NCBI GenBank assembly: GCA_029224185.1
Contig: CM055188.1
Span: 15,990,497-16,054,496, forward strand
Reading direction: 5' to 3'
DNA from: Karalla daura
Lineage: Eukaryota; Chordata; Actinopteri; Chaetodontiformes; Leiognathidae
DNA: 64,000 bases
Shown: positions 1 to 14,200 of the stretch, one piece after another
Layout of the letters: every line of letters begins with the position of its first letter
How positions within the stretch are numbered: the first letter of the stretch is position 1
The notes under the pieces: generated by a model
Seen by the model: the letters and a program-made list of their open reading frames with translations, nothing else
Database searches by the model: none
Told to the model about the DNA's origin: nothing
Translations under genes and position numbers: made by a program

Positions 1-802
1 GACAGCTGGTAAGCCCAATGCAATGCTTAACATGCGCCTGCACAAGCAGTTTGTCCATGTTGACACTGTTGATAGTTGGTTGACATGCACTTACTTCCTT
101 TTGGCCTTGGGTTTGTCAAGTGATGCAGTTTTGCTAATTGTTGCTACTTTGTTTAGGGACTCAATTGGGATCAATTTAGAAGAGGCAATTAAAGCCCAAC
201 AAAATAGTTTTTGCCTTTTCTTGCAGTGGCTTGCTGTTAACATTTCAGGTTTTGCTGCAGATTAAATTTTCATGCTGTGTAAATAAGACGCACTAGATTT
301 GCAATGCAGTGAAGTTTTGTTCCTCAGTGATGAGCCAGTTATGCATATATATGCTCTCCGTCCAGCACCGTCAAATCCATATTAAATCACTAACTCTGAG
401 ACTCACTTGTGAAAACCATGCAATAGCAGTCAGTGTCAGTGCAATCGTGTAAACCTACTGAGGCAGAGAAAACCTGAAAAGAAAGCTTGATCATGTGTGA
501 GTGGCAGGTTGGAGTAATTAATTCATCGTCGTGGAGTGACACAGTGAGAGGAGGCTCTGCATGGAGAAGACACTCAGTGAGGCACAATGAGGGCGTCTCC
601 GAGGGAGGTATTGACACCAGAGCTGTCCTCGGTTCACCTGCCCCCCTCTTCGAAAGCCATCCATCCACACTACAGACACATCATTATAATTCTATCAGCA
701 AGCAATTTCTGCACTGTCATGGGACGCCGCTGTACTTTGTGGGTTTTGAACTCATCACTGTCAACCAACAAGGACGGTGAGGTACCTGCCCTTTTAAGTG
801 GT

Positions 803-833
<31 letters not shown>
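803..833. repeat. (TA)n(TG)n microsatellite
   Basis: Short TATATA followed by about 12 TG units. Confidence 0.9.
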
Positions 834-2307
834 AACACACGTGTGTAAATTCTGACATGATAGATTAATGCATGACACAGACAGACATGGCACAGACTTT
901 AAAAAAGAAAAAAAAGAAGAAAAGACACCTCTGGCACCTTTATTTCATGGTGGCTCCTAAGTGGCTGTGACTTTAATTTAAATGGGCGTTTCACCAGTTT
1001 AGCATGTCAGACTTAATTTATTTGTCACTGGTACCACTCCACATCCTGTGCAAACAGCTGTATGATGTCCTCTTTCTTCTGCTCGCTCGAGTGACCTCAG
1101 TTTGTGGTGAGAGACTGCGATACATCATTGGAAAATCATTCACACAAATCATGGATCGGAATGAGCGAACCAAGCAGAGATTTAGTGGACATTCTTCCAG
1201 TTATGTTGCATTTCCATGTAGCTGAGTTGACTGAGATTGGGACTGGGACCAGGATCATGCAGGATCCAATGCAAATCTTACAAGAGCCAGCAGTTTTAAT
1301 TTTCCTGTTCTTTGGCTTGGCACACAAATAGGAAACAAAATGCGGGGATTCAGCTGGTGCTATGGAGTCCAATTCTAAAATGCAAAATACAAAAATAACT
1401 GTTTTATAGCATGTCAGTCCATGAAAAAGAGTATAAAGCTGGTTTGGTGCTGGACATAAATGCACTTGACTTTTGCATTTGCTTGGCTTGTCAAAACTGA
1501 AATGACACTTCCATTGTATGAAGTTTGAGAGTGGTGTTTTGTGCTATGAAGCAATGGTTAGATGCCAAGCAAGTGGAGAACATAGCCTAAAAAATATAAT
1601 GAGTTTGAGATGTAATCCTGGATGATTAAATTAACCAAGATTAAAAGAGTAATCAAACAAGAGTAAAAGAGAAGACCCATTAGTGGTGAACTGTGAGCTC
1701 TGAGCAGTTTTGGTTTGGTGGGGCTAAGGGAGCCACTGGAAGGTTTGGAGGATGTTATAATGAAGTCACAATAAACTTTTATTTTTGATAGAGTGGTTCT
1801 TTCTGAAAGTAATTAGATTAAACAATATTTCATCATTTTTCATCATCCTACAGCCATATAATGAAAGTCAAGCACATCTCCGTGTGAAAGGTTTTCTTTC
1901 TATTTGAGGCTGCTTGTGTTGAGTGAGACGAGTCTGTCTTGACATTTTAATGATTCTTCTTCCTCTAACATTTATATGATATGCCCTTTCTTTTGCATAT
2001 TTTTATTTCATTTTATAATCTTATTTAATCTTCTGTATATATGGTGATATGATTTCAATAAGGCAATAATAAGCCAAGGAGCTTATAAAGGCAATTCAAT
2101 GCAGCCCAGTTTTAATGAGGCTGGATGAGTGCTTTGTACAAACTGTCTTTCTGTTGGTTTATATAGTTGGTTGACAGGTCATTCCTTCCTTATTCTTAGG
2201 AATAAAACTTGCAGGAGTCACTCAAACTTGAATGTATTTTCTTTGTTATATTCAATGGTTGTCCCTGATGGGAAACATGGTAGCAGGGGTGTTTGATTAA
2301 TTAGAAA

Positions 2308-2400
2308 CTCTAAATTGTCCCAATGTGTCAATGATGTGTGTGCCTTGTGATGGACTGACAACCAGTTCACAGCACTGCCTTCACCCTGAGTGTGCTGTAC
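2308..2400 (+). repeat. Diverged LINE/SINE 3' tail fragment
   Basis: AAACTCTAAATTGTCCCAAT followed by TGTGATGGACTGACAACCAG and a GTGTGCTG end. This is the same consensus region as at 8003, but truncated before the ATGG units. Confidence 0.5.
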
Positions 2401-4979
2401 CGTATTACTATGTGGATTGGTGGTTCCTAATCGCCTCTGGTTTCATGAAGCTATTCATCCTTGTTCTTTGAGGTAGAAGATCCTCTGAGGGAACAACATG
2501 AGAGGACATGTTCTTTTAATAAGAGATGTTATCCCATGGTGAGACAACTGTCATGATTTGGCTGAAGGGCAAAAAAAAATCATCCGTAATTTAAAGCAAA
2601 GTACAGGAAGAAGCTTCCCATGGCATTGCAAAGGAGGCATATCAATTTATGTGGTCCCCAAAGCAATTTAGGAAAACAAATACAAGAAAAAAAGAAAAAG
2701 AGAATATCTGATTTGTTTGTCAAGATTATTAGATACTGTAATCAAGATTAAGAAGATGTCTCTGACCAATGGAACTTGTACTGGTGCTGGGCTTCATGCG
2801 GTTATTTTGTACTGTCGCAAATAATAAGCCACAGATATTGTTATCTGCAGTTATATGATTGCATACAAAATATAATTAAAGGTTAAAATAAAACCAGAAT
2901 GTCAGTAGTATTTATAGTGATCCAGAATGCTTACAAAAGCGATCAAAACGATGCATGTATACTAAAGAAGATAGCACCAGCTTTCCATTTGAGTATGATA
3001 GACTCTCCTTGATTTTTTTAGAGACAAATTCATACACCAAAACACCATTCTGTACATACACTCGTAAACTAAAAACTGCAAGATGAAATGTGTCATTCGG
3101 GCTTTCTATAGACTGAAACAAATGTGTGTGTGAGTGTTTCTGACAGGATTGTGTTTGCATACGCTGCACAGACATCTTTTGTTATGCCTGATCTCACTTT
3201 GCATTATCTTCATATATACTGAGTCCCTGGACACCAAGTCTTTTTCCCAGCCTTTTTTCAGGCTATGACACTTTCTCCGACAGAGATTGAGGAACCTGGC
3301 GGGGCTTTTCAGTGATAAATGTCCCCTAGTTTGGCATCCCTGGTCTCAAGCTTTCCACTTCATCCATCAGCTTATGACAAACAAAATGAAATGATATTGA
3401 TCAGACTTTTTTTCTGAAAGAATATTGTTTTTAGGGAGAACTGCTCACAGTTCCATCATAGATTGAAAGTACCTAGGCAGATCTGGGAAATCATACCATC
3501 ACTTGGCTTTGTTTGATATTTTTGAGACATTTTCCTCTCTTAGACTGATTGACTTTGCTGTTGATACAGGCTCAGATGGTACATTGGCAATAGGCCTGTA
3601 TGCATGGCCTGTTGTAACATGAGTCATTGTTTTCTTCTTTGCAAGATGTTACACTGTTTGTATGTAACAGGATGTTACCTTTTACTGTCACTTTATGCCT
3701 TTATGGTCTGACAGAAGAAAAGTCGTCTTTGCCTTGAGACCTTAAATTCTAAATTCAAATTTAACCAATATTGTAATGCATTTCCTGATTTGAACTAGAT
3801 CCTTCTTTGTTTTATAACTTTGCTACCTGACCACACTAACCACACAGGAAAGCCTGCGAATGAACCTTTAGTTGTTATCACACTGCTGCACTTTGCATGA
3901 CCGCCAACCAAGTCACAATACCACCCTGCCACCCCACCACGATAAATAAATGTAGTGTTTCATTCCCTCAAAGAAGCAGCTTTGAGCATAATCCAGTAGG
4001 TGATTATGCTATAACCACAGTGTTATTGTGAATTTCAATGAGGTAGAAATGTCGCTTCAAGGAGACAGGGTTGTTTTTCTCACACTCAGCATACAAACTA
4101 CCTGTCAGGTTAAGACTGAATGCAGTATTTACATGTTACAATGGTCTCACCACAGTTGCATCTATACCCTCCACTCTCTTGTTTTGGTGTCTGAGTCTGT
4201 CTTTATTTTATGTATCTTGCATGAACACTATAGTATGTTTTAACTTTAGTTTGACATTCAGATGCCTGTCCTCCTTCTGTATGAAGGAAAAGGCAGAACT
4301 CCTTATTGATTTACTTGTAAATACACCATTGATCTCGGAAAGCAGCACTTATTGAGCTGTGTGAGCTTCAAGAAGACAGTGAATTTAGCCCTCTCATGTA
4401 ATCAAAACAGTCTGAAAGGTGTGGAGGATGAGTCTGTGGTTGACATTTAGCTGCTAACACGCAGCAAGTCATTGCTCATTCAACACCGCCGGGGTTCCAG
4501 TTATCTATCCAGGTTGGTGCTTGTGTTGCTCTGAGGCAAAGATCCTGATTGATCTTATTATGGAAGGAAGTGCTTCAAACTCTTAAGTGACTCCTTAAAA
4601 TGACATTATGGCATTTTGTCCTTAAGACTGAAAGATTGCGCTACTGATAATGTCACAGCGATTTTGCTATTTGTTGTGCTTCATAAAGGTCTCTGACTAC
4701 GTTGTGCATATATATTTATTTCCTCCAATAAACCTTTGAGTTAGAGTGTTACAGTTGTAGAGGGCAATGAGGGATTTTCTGTGTTGAGAGGAACGTGCAG
4801 GCAGTGACAGGCAGCACTCAAACTGCTGCTATAAATTCTCTCACTCATTTTTATACCCTGCCGTTGGTATCAAAGTTCACTTTTTCTATCAGTCACATGT
4901 TTCCTGCTGAAACACAACAGGGCAGGCTCCCAGTGAAGTGACTCAGCAAACTAACCCGGTGTTTTCTCTGTGATGGCAG

Positions 4980-5259
4980 TGTGGAAGGTGATGCTCCAGG
5001 CAGTGAGGTGGCCGCCTCTGTGGACCCCAGCTGTGGCTACAGTTGCGTACCAGTGACCCGCAGCGGCGGGCTCGGTCCCGACCACCTGGACAGCCAGATC
5101 TACGGGCAGATCTTCCTGCCTGGTCACCCGCGGCCCCGCCGGCCCAAGCTCCAGCACTCCCAGTCCATCCTCCGGAAGCAGGCAGAAGAGGAGGCTATCA
5201 AGCGCTCCCGCTCCCTGTCCGAGAGCTATGAGCTCTCATCCGACCTGCAGGACAAGCAG
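4980..5259 (+). CDS. iqsec1: iqsec1 exon: N-terminal coiled/SRSLSES segment
   Basis: The exon opens after the acceptor GGCAG with one base finishing a Phe-type codon, then reads VEGDAPGSEVAASVDP and later RRPKLQHSQSILRKQAEEE and SLSESYELSSDLQDKQ. The donor is CAG|GTGAGG. The block with HSQSILRKQAEEEAIKRS is the conserved N-terminal coiled stretch of IQSEC proteins. The preceding Gly/Pro-rich part is more variable. Confidence 0.93.
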
Positions 5260-8200
5260 GTGAGGAGACGATCTCAAAAACTTCCATCTGTAAATACCTA
5301 GTGTAGGGGAGAGGTAAATCTTTCAAACAATAGAGAAGGAATAGCCATGTTTAACCTGAAATCATTCTGTTTCCTTCTCATGTATTCTTAATGGTAGCAT
5401 CTCTCTCAGATAGGGAACTGACGGGTCAGTTTTATCCTGCTTTTCATGACATATGTTGAAACACTGCTGCTTAATGTATTTGGAGATTTTCTTCTCATAA
5501 ATCGCTGTCTGTGTGTTATGGTTACTTTTCTTGCCCTACATCATTGTTGGCCTCAGATGTGATATTCTCTTTGATATTCTCTCAGATATGATATCTTCTT
5601 CGTGATACTTCTTCCAATCATCCCAGTTCTTAGATTGCTTGGCCTATTACCATTATATTACATATACATACACAACTTTCCATCTCAATTCAGCTTTATG
5701 CATCTAACCTGAGAGGGTCTATTGAAATCCCTGAATTCCAGGAATTCATTTGTCATCACCACAAGTCTTGGGTTATTTAAGCTCTGACAAAAGTAGAGCT
5801 TCATTCTTCTTTTTTTACATAATTTTTCCAAGATAATGGTTTGACTTTTTCAGCTATATGAAAGCTGATTTTGTACATTATCAGATTTTCGAGGTGGAGA
5901 ATTACTGTAAGCAACATCACAGAAATCACATAAGAAATGTGTCTTTATTTTACAAACACCATCTGTCGGCTTGAGAAAATCAATGTTAAGTCTTTAATCT
6001 CTGCCAGAAGCAGCATATTTCTGTTTTCTGAATGTTTTTTTTTTATTGCTTATTGCATACAGAATCTGTGAAATGAAACAGTGACCACAGCTGGAGGCAA
6101 ATTACAAACTTCTAAATGTCAGACTAAACACTTGTAAATCAAGGTCCATTAACAAGATTATGTCTTCATTTGGCACAGTCGCCATCACATTATGAATCAT
6201 AACAGGACCAAAATTCTAAGGAAAAGTCACAGATTAATTAAATATGCCATTTCTGTTATGACATGAAAAACTCTATGCGCTTATGATAATGACTATCCTG
6301 TGGTAAAAAGAAAAGAAAAACATACTACAGAGATTATTATTCTCAGTGAAGGGTTATTTTCTTCCTACTATAAATCCTCCAGCACTATACCTTTCTGAAC
6401 ACTTTTTACACCAAGGATTTATGTCACCATCTGTCCGATTACAGGGAAACTTTGCAAGGTTGGTTGGACACAGGACAACAGCACGGGGAGTATTTAGACT
6501 ATTCCCAGGTGTTTTGTTGATGCATTCATTACACAAGCGTTCTTTCTCTTCCTGTAGGTGGAGATGCTAGAGCGCAAATATGGTGGGCGTTTCATAACCC
6601 GGCATGCAGCCCGTACCATTCAGACAGCGTTCCGACAGTACCAGATGAACAAGAACTTTGAGCGTCTTAGAAGTTCTATGTCTGAGAACCGTATGTCTAG
6701 ACGAATCGTCCTATCCAATATGAGAATGCAGTTTTCCTTCGAAGGACCTGAAAAAGTCCACAGCTCTTATTTCGAGGGAAAGCAGGTCTCGCTGACAGAT
6801 GATGGCTCCAAACTTGGAGCCCTGGTTCAGTCGGAGCATGGTGGGGATATGAGCATGCAGGCTAAGACCCCGACCGCACAGAGTGACTTCACAGACGCTA
6901 TTACAGAACTAGAAGATGCCTTCTCCAGGCAGGTCAAATCTTTAGCCGAGTCCATAGACGACGCTCTGAATTGTCGCAGCCTCCATGGGGATGACAATCA
7001 GATGGAACCAGGGAGAAGCCACCAGGATTTGGACCGGGAAGTCAGCTGCCAGATGAAACCCTCGCACGGGGCTTCTGAACACCGCAAACTTGACGAGATG
7101 AGGGCGTCTTACAGCGACGTCACACTTTACATCGATGAAGAAGAACTGTCCCCGCCTCTGCCCCTGTCCCAGTCTGTTGACAGGCCCTCCAGCACAGAAT
7201 CAGACCTGCGACAGCGTTCGCTCAACTCTTCCCAGGACTACTGGTCGCTGGCCCACAAAGATGAGAAAGGGGACACGGACACCAGCTGCCGCAGCACGCC
7301 GTCTCTGGAGTGCCAGGAGCAGCGATTGCGTGTAGACCACCTCCCTTTACTGACTATTGAACCTCCAAGCGACAGCTCTGTCGAGCTGAGTGATCGCTCC
7401 GACCGTAGCTCTTTGAAGAGGCAGAACGCCTATGACCGAAGCCTCAGCAACCAGCAGAGCAGCCCCAAACACATCAGCCATGGCCTGCCACCCAGAGGAC
7501 CTTCCAGAGAGGATGATGCCATCCGCCACCGGCCACGACAGCTGGAGGCCCACCTGGCCATCAACGGCACAGCGAACCGTCAGAGCAAGTCGGAGTCTGA
7601 TTTCTCAGATGGCGATAACGACAGCATCAACAGCACATCCAACTCCAATGACACAATCAACTGCAGCTCTGAGTCCTCATCCAGGGACAGCCTGAGGGAG
7701 CAGACGCTCAGCAAGCAGACGTACCACAAAGAGACTCGCAACAGCTGGGATTCTCCGGCGTTCAGTAACGACATCATACGCAAGAGGCACTACCGCATCG
7801 GCCTGAACCTCTTCAACAAGTATGTACTCAGTTGTTTTAGATCCTGTCAAACTGTACGTGCAGATTGAGACACTACCACAGCATATTCAGTGGGCGAAGA
7901 GGTTATGGAAATTAGATACAGCCCTAAACAGATTTTCAAGATTCTCAAGATGCATTTTTGTTTATTATTTAGGGGATTAGGTTAACTAAATTAATTAGGC
8001 TATCTAAGTTTCCCCTATGTGTGAATGAGAGAATGAATGGTGTGCATCATGTGATGGACTGGGGACCTGTCCCAGGTATATCACCTGCTGGACATAAGCA
8101 CCAGAGCTCCTGCAACACCAGTGGTTATACATTTGGTAAGATGATGGAGGGATAGATGGGTGGATGGATGAATGGATCAGTGCACAGAAAATTAACAAAA

Positions 8201-11200
8201 ACATTCGTCAGAGTATTACCTGGCTCCTTTAAATCATCAGTGAGTATATATTGGTATATATTGGGTTAAAGAGTCCACTGTTATGTTCCTTTTAACCACT
8301 TATAATCAAAACCTTAGGGAAAAGTGGCTAAATCCTCGAAACTCTGGGTCACCACTGCCTCTTTTTGTGGCCCTCATCTGACACACATTTGGCCTGGGGC
8401 AGGAGTGCAGTGGGATAATCACAGATTTGGATTGCGTCCTCTCATGCTCTCTCTCTTTTTCTCTCTCTCTCTATCTTTTCTGTGTCTCCAGGAAACCAGA
8501 AAAAGGCATCCAGTATCTGATAGAGCGAAACTTCGTCCCAGACACTCCAGTTGGTGTGGCCCACTTCCTGCTCCAGAGGAAAGGCTTGAGTAGACAGATG
8601 ATTGGAGAGTTCCTGGGTAACAGACAGAAACAATTCAACCGAGATGTGCTCGAGTGAGTGTGCACCATTTGACTGTTCAGAACTACCCTATTTATCATGA
8701 AGTTTCTTTTGATTTTGACTCATCAGCTTTTTCAGTCTGATGAATTTTTGCTTCATCTGCCGTGCAGCAGCATAAATATTCATTTGGTTTCAAGTACAGT
8801 TACCAGTTTGCAAGCCATGCTCATTCAAACAGTCACACAGTGAGATCATCGGTACTACATAATGACTCAAGTTACATCCAGGAAATGAACAGAAATAGAA
8901 TCCACTCAGGAAATTGCTATAATGCTTGGATAAACACACAGAACCCCTTTATATTCTTCAAGGAAGACCAGGGAAAACTTAGAATTCACACATATATATG
9001 CATGTATGTATAACTCATTTATATTTTGTTATGACTCCTAAAATTGTTCAAATACTGCCCGTGCTTCATATTGTACGCTGGACAGGCTTATCCTAAATAC
9101 ACTTGACACAAGCAATCCATGCTATGCAGTCCATTGAGATGCAGAGGATGATAAGGGCAGGGGCGGTCTGTCACTGTCAGTCTGACGAGCATATCTAAAG
9201 GACTCCTTGAGAAAACGTCTAGCATTAGCATAATAAGCATAAGGTGTAAAGCTATTGGGGTCATGAGTCTCAATCCTCACACTTAAGCAGAAAAAGTTCT
9301 CTCTTTATTTAAGTAGGAATATCATTATCACAGCAGAGATAGATTCAGTTTCACCCACATTTCCTGCATTAAAGTTGCACGAATCGATATTTTGACATGA
9401 ACAGCAGGGATGTGACCATCAACGGGGACGCCTGTGGCGACAGACCCAAAAAGGCTTCCCACCTAGCTGTGGTGTTATCTTTAGCTCAGTTTCACCTCAC
9501 TTTTTTGTATGTTTCAAGGCCCCTAATGTCGCCCCCCATAGTTGTTTTGCATCAGTTTTAGTGTTAGCAAGATTCTCATTTCCACAGCCACAGAGATTAC
9601 GTATCCCCTATACAGTATTGGTTGCATACTGATGGAACCATTACTACCAATATTAATACCAATACCAATTACTACCATAATAATATATTTTAGGTTCCTT
9701 TTGATCCTAAATTAACCAGAAATCATATGTTTCAGAGGAGGCATTCGTTGTAAAATGTATTCAAGCGCACTGATATAGTGACTGAATAATAGACAGGAGG
9801 TAGAAAAAGGACAAAATGCAATAGTCAAATAGTAAATTTACTGAAACTGATATTGTATGCTGGGCAATATGTTGGATATCTTGTCATAGAACCACATAAT
9901 ACATTACTTTGGTTATTTCTTTATTTGACAAGTTTACTTGTGTTTCAATGAATTATTTTGTCAGGTCCTACTGTAGGGCGTCTACTGTGCTAGCTTGCCA
10001 CAGCTAACTCTGTGTATGCATGTGTGTTTGTTTTAATCAGCTGTGTGGTGGATGAAATGGACTTTTCAGCCATGGAGCTGGACGAAGCACTCAGGAAATT
10101 CCAGGCACACATCCGAGTGCAAGGGGAAGCTCAGAAGGTTGAACGGCTTATAGAGGCCTACAGGTAAGAAACTGATGATGGGATGAAAGCAAACACTCCA
10201 AGTCATGAGATTTTTACACAGCAAGAGATTACATAAACGTTTCACATAAACTTATGATTATAATTAAGATGTGTCAAGTTCATTACCATGTCTACCACCA
10301 TGCACTAGCTTTAGCTTTGGCTTAGCATTAATGTAGAAAAACTATTATCCCCTAAAACAGAGGCACACTAGATCATCACTGTGACCCAGCAGCACTCTCA
10401 CTGTAGTTACATGAGCAGCAGTGCAAAGCCATTTTGAAAAAAAGGTATTGTTTGAGTAGATTTTTGCTGAAAAGTAATTTAGAGCAAAAGAAAATCTCAA
10501 AAAGTTCAGGAGAAGTTCCCTCAGGGCTGCTGATGTATGATATTTGGCCCTCATTTATTTACCTCCACCTCTAGCAGAGAGGTGCTCCCTCTGCCACAGA
10601 GAAGTAACTTCGATCAGCGCAGAGCAAGGACATTTCAGCCTCAGTAAACACCACAGTCACCGCAACATGGGGAGATAACTGATCATCTAGCACTTGCCTG
10701 CAGCCCAGTCCAGATATGATCATGAATTTATTTAATGGCGACACGGAAAGTTGTAAAATACCCTGTCTGATGGCTGCGAGCTGTATTGACAGTCTTCAGT
10801 GGTATTTGCTCTTGATTTTCACTTGGGGTGATGAAGCATCGCTTAATTGTATTTGACCACACCTCAGATAAAGATGAGCTCAAAATCAATATTAATGTTC
10901 ATCTTAGAATGAGACTAACAGGGAAATCTAATAGTGAGAGTTTCCAATTTATGCTATGTCCTCTTACTGAAAAAGTGTCTTCCTCGTATGTCCCAGTCCC
11001 ACTGAGATTCTCCCCATTTCTGTGTATCCCAGTATAAACGGAATTAATCCGGTTGCACAGTTTTGACTTGTGAATTTAAAAAAATGAAAAAAAAATTTCC
11101 TTGCAGCAAAATAACTTTGTGCACAGCTGCATTTAAATGATTAGCCTTTGTGTTGGCATTTCCCATGAGTTTGTTTGAGCCATTTTTGAGAGACAGCTTT

Positions 11201-14200
11201 GTTAGTGGATATCAACAATGTGCTGCAAACAGACTTTTTTTTACCTTAGCAATTTCTTCAGCATTTGAGATTTAATGTGATCACATTTCAATTAAAATGA
11301 AGTGAGTTTCATTTTCAGTACGTATTTTCTAACATAAATTGATAGTTTGTTTATGTTTAACTAATCTCGTCCGGTAGTATCAGTGTTTTAAATGAGACAA
11401 CAGCATGCATCCTTGATGCTGGTAGTATCTGTACCATATTAAGTATGTTTCTTTGTGCTTCACATGTAATGTACATGGTTAAGGAGTAACATGTCAAATG
11501 CCAGCGGTCTGCTGTCAAAAGAGAGCAACAGAATAACATTTCTTTTCTTCTTTTGTTGACATTGCGATATTGCAATTTTGATCAAAGAATTCAACAGAAG
11601 CTCAAAGGCGACTCATACCAACTTCAGTGAATGTAATTTCAGCTCAGTTTGATTTTACATCACTCTCTATTGTCTTCACAGCCAACGATATTGTATCTGC
11701 AATCCTGGCGTGGTGCGACAGTTCAGGAACCCTGACACCATCTTCATCTTGGCCTTTGCCATCATCCTCCTCAACACAGACATGTACAGCCCCAATGTCA
11801 AGCCTGAGAGGAAGATGAAGCTGGAAGACTTTGTTAAAAACCTCAGAGGTACTTTGTTCTCCTTCACTGCTCTTCACCCAGCCTACATATTAATATTCCA
11901 CTCAAAAGGAATTTTGTGCATGCATTTTGCTTTGATAAATGACTTTGTCAATAAGAAGAAAGCTTTACTGAGAGGCAAGTCACTTCTTAAGTTGCCCTCA
12001 ACAGATTTTGAGGGTATTAGAGGGGGCTTTGTGGCATGGCTAACTCATTTCTCTGCCTATTCGAGTGTCAGTAATTAAAGTACTGTACTGAGTAGACAAG
12101 AAACACCCTCAGAGAGCTCTAAAGGACATTTATATCTGTACTGTGATATAACACGTGTAAGTAAATTCACTGGTTCATCATCTTCTGTAAATCTGTGAAT
12201 TAATCATTAATCCCTCTCTTTCTCTCTCTCTTTTCCTCTCATCCTCTGATAGGAGTGGATGATGGGGAGGACATCCCCCGAGAGATGTTGGTAGGAATAT
12301 ATGAGCGGATTCGTAAGCGAGAGCTAAAAACTAATGAAGACCACGTGTCCCAGGTCCAGAAAGTGGAAAAACTCATTGTCGGAAAGAAGCCAGTAAGTTT
12401 GAATTTGCCCTTGAGCTGCTGCACATAAAGTGTGACCACTTTTATCTTCCACTCGAGAGCTAAACCCAGCAGAAGAAAGCAGAACCACATTACCCCAGCA
12501 CACCTCTGAGCGGTGACATACAGAGCTTGCTTATTAATAGCCAATGTCCTCTAAGGATGAACAGAGATGAAAGAGCATCCTTTACTTAAATCTGCTTTCT
12601 TTACCGCGTGTCACGTCACATTCTTCAAGGGCAGAGGCCTCCATGCTGAATGACTGTAATACGTCTAAGTGCCAAATAGGAAAAGTGCAGCGTGACAAGC
12701 TCTGCATTAATAAATAAGACAAATATCTTCACACCCAGTGATCTTGAAGGTGTTTACTTCAAACCTAACCCTCACATCGGTCAAGTGATGTCATTTTCAT
12801 CAAACTAACACCAATTTAGTGACGCATCAGCAGAAGTAAACCCTAACCATAACCTTGATAATGTTTCTCTATGTGTTTGCTGTTCCCTTCAATAACTTGC
12901 ATCTCTCTTTCGCATAGATTGGCTCATTACACCATGGCTTGGGATGTGTAAGTATCTTCTCTCCTGCTTATCTAATGGTTTAATTGCAATAATATGTATC
13001 AGCACCAAGGGTCTAGTGGAACAGATGTGGATTTCATGCCGTTATTTATTTTTTCCATCTACCTCGTGACAACAACTCATTCCTGTATTGTGTGTGTGCA
13101 GGTACTGTCGCTACCCCACAGGAGGCTAGTCTGTTACTGCAGGCTTTTTGAAGTGCCCGACCCCAACAAGCCACAGAAGTTAGGCCTGCACCAGCGAGAG
13201 ATCTTCCTCTTTAACGACCTGCTAGTGGTACAGCTACCTTTATTCTTTTCATGCACTGAAAACACAAACAGACACTCCAAAGAAAGGGTTTGAACCGTGT
13301 TAACTGCTTCTATGTTTGGTTGTGTTTTTGTAGGTCACAAAAATTTTCCAAAAGAAGAAGAACTCCGTGACGTACAGCTTCCGGCAGTCCTTCTCACTTT
13401 ATGGCATGCAAGTGCTGCTATTTGAGAATCAGTGTAAGTGCCTTGGAGGCTTTTTTTTTTTTTAAGTTTCAATGTGCATCAGGCAAACACTTCTACAAGA
13501 ACATGTCAGATGGTGTTTATAGCCTTTTGCAATGGCTGCACTCTGTGGCAGGGTTAAAATCTTTATACAGTCTCTGCTTAATTGTGCTTATTTGTGCTTC
13601 TCAACAGTGGTTGTGTGGGAAAAAATGGACCTTGGTAATCTTAGTAATTCAGTCCCTACATGACCTGGGTAGCTGTTTTTGGAAGTTACAAAAATTTAGG
13701 GTCTTGTGGGTTTCAGCAGCATTTAACCATCACAAATAGAGTTTTGTTTGTTGTGAAAAGGCACCTTCATGGTACCCCATGTCCCTGGTGTCTTTTATTG
13801 AAGAAACCTCATCCTGTTTTCTACTTTGTGTGCACTCTGATTAAACGGTTGATCTTGTCACTCTTCAGATTACCCTAATGGAGTCCGTCTGACCTCGGCC
13901 ATTCCTGGAGCTGACATCAAAGTCCTCATCAACTTTAATGCACCAAATCCTCAGGACCGTAAAAAGTTCACTGACGATTTACGAGAATCGATTGCTGAAG
14001 TCCAAGAGATGGAGAAGTACAGGATAGAATGTGAGTTTGTTTTTATCTGGATTTCTGCACTCAACAAATAACCATCCTTTGAATTTACTGCTGTGTGCTC
14101 CGATGTCGGCTCAAAGGAAAAGCATTCTTGGATCACCACTCCATGTGTGTCTCCTGTACAGCTGAGCTAGAAAAACAGAAGGGTGTGGTGAGGCCCAGCA

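Larger units (their letters stand above)
1..4979 (+). other. iqsec1: iqsec1 upstream intron (start outside window)
   Basis: No exon of a recognised gene is visible before the first iqsec1 coding exon at 4980, whose acceptor is GATGGCAG. The first base of that exon only completes a codon, so at least one more coding exon lies upstream, outside the window or too short to see. The stretch holds a TATA/TG microsatellite near 803-833, an A-rich run at about 900-925 and a diverged LINE/SINE-like tail at about 2308-2400. Short open frames here show no codon pattern or family resemblance. An alternative first exon or promoter could be hidden here and would not be visible by eye. Confidence 0.75.

Noticed and set aside
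7135..7695. Alternative frames within the large iqsec1 exon
   Set aside because: Shadow frames of a conserved coding exon; no independent start or splice evidence.
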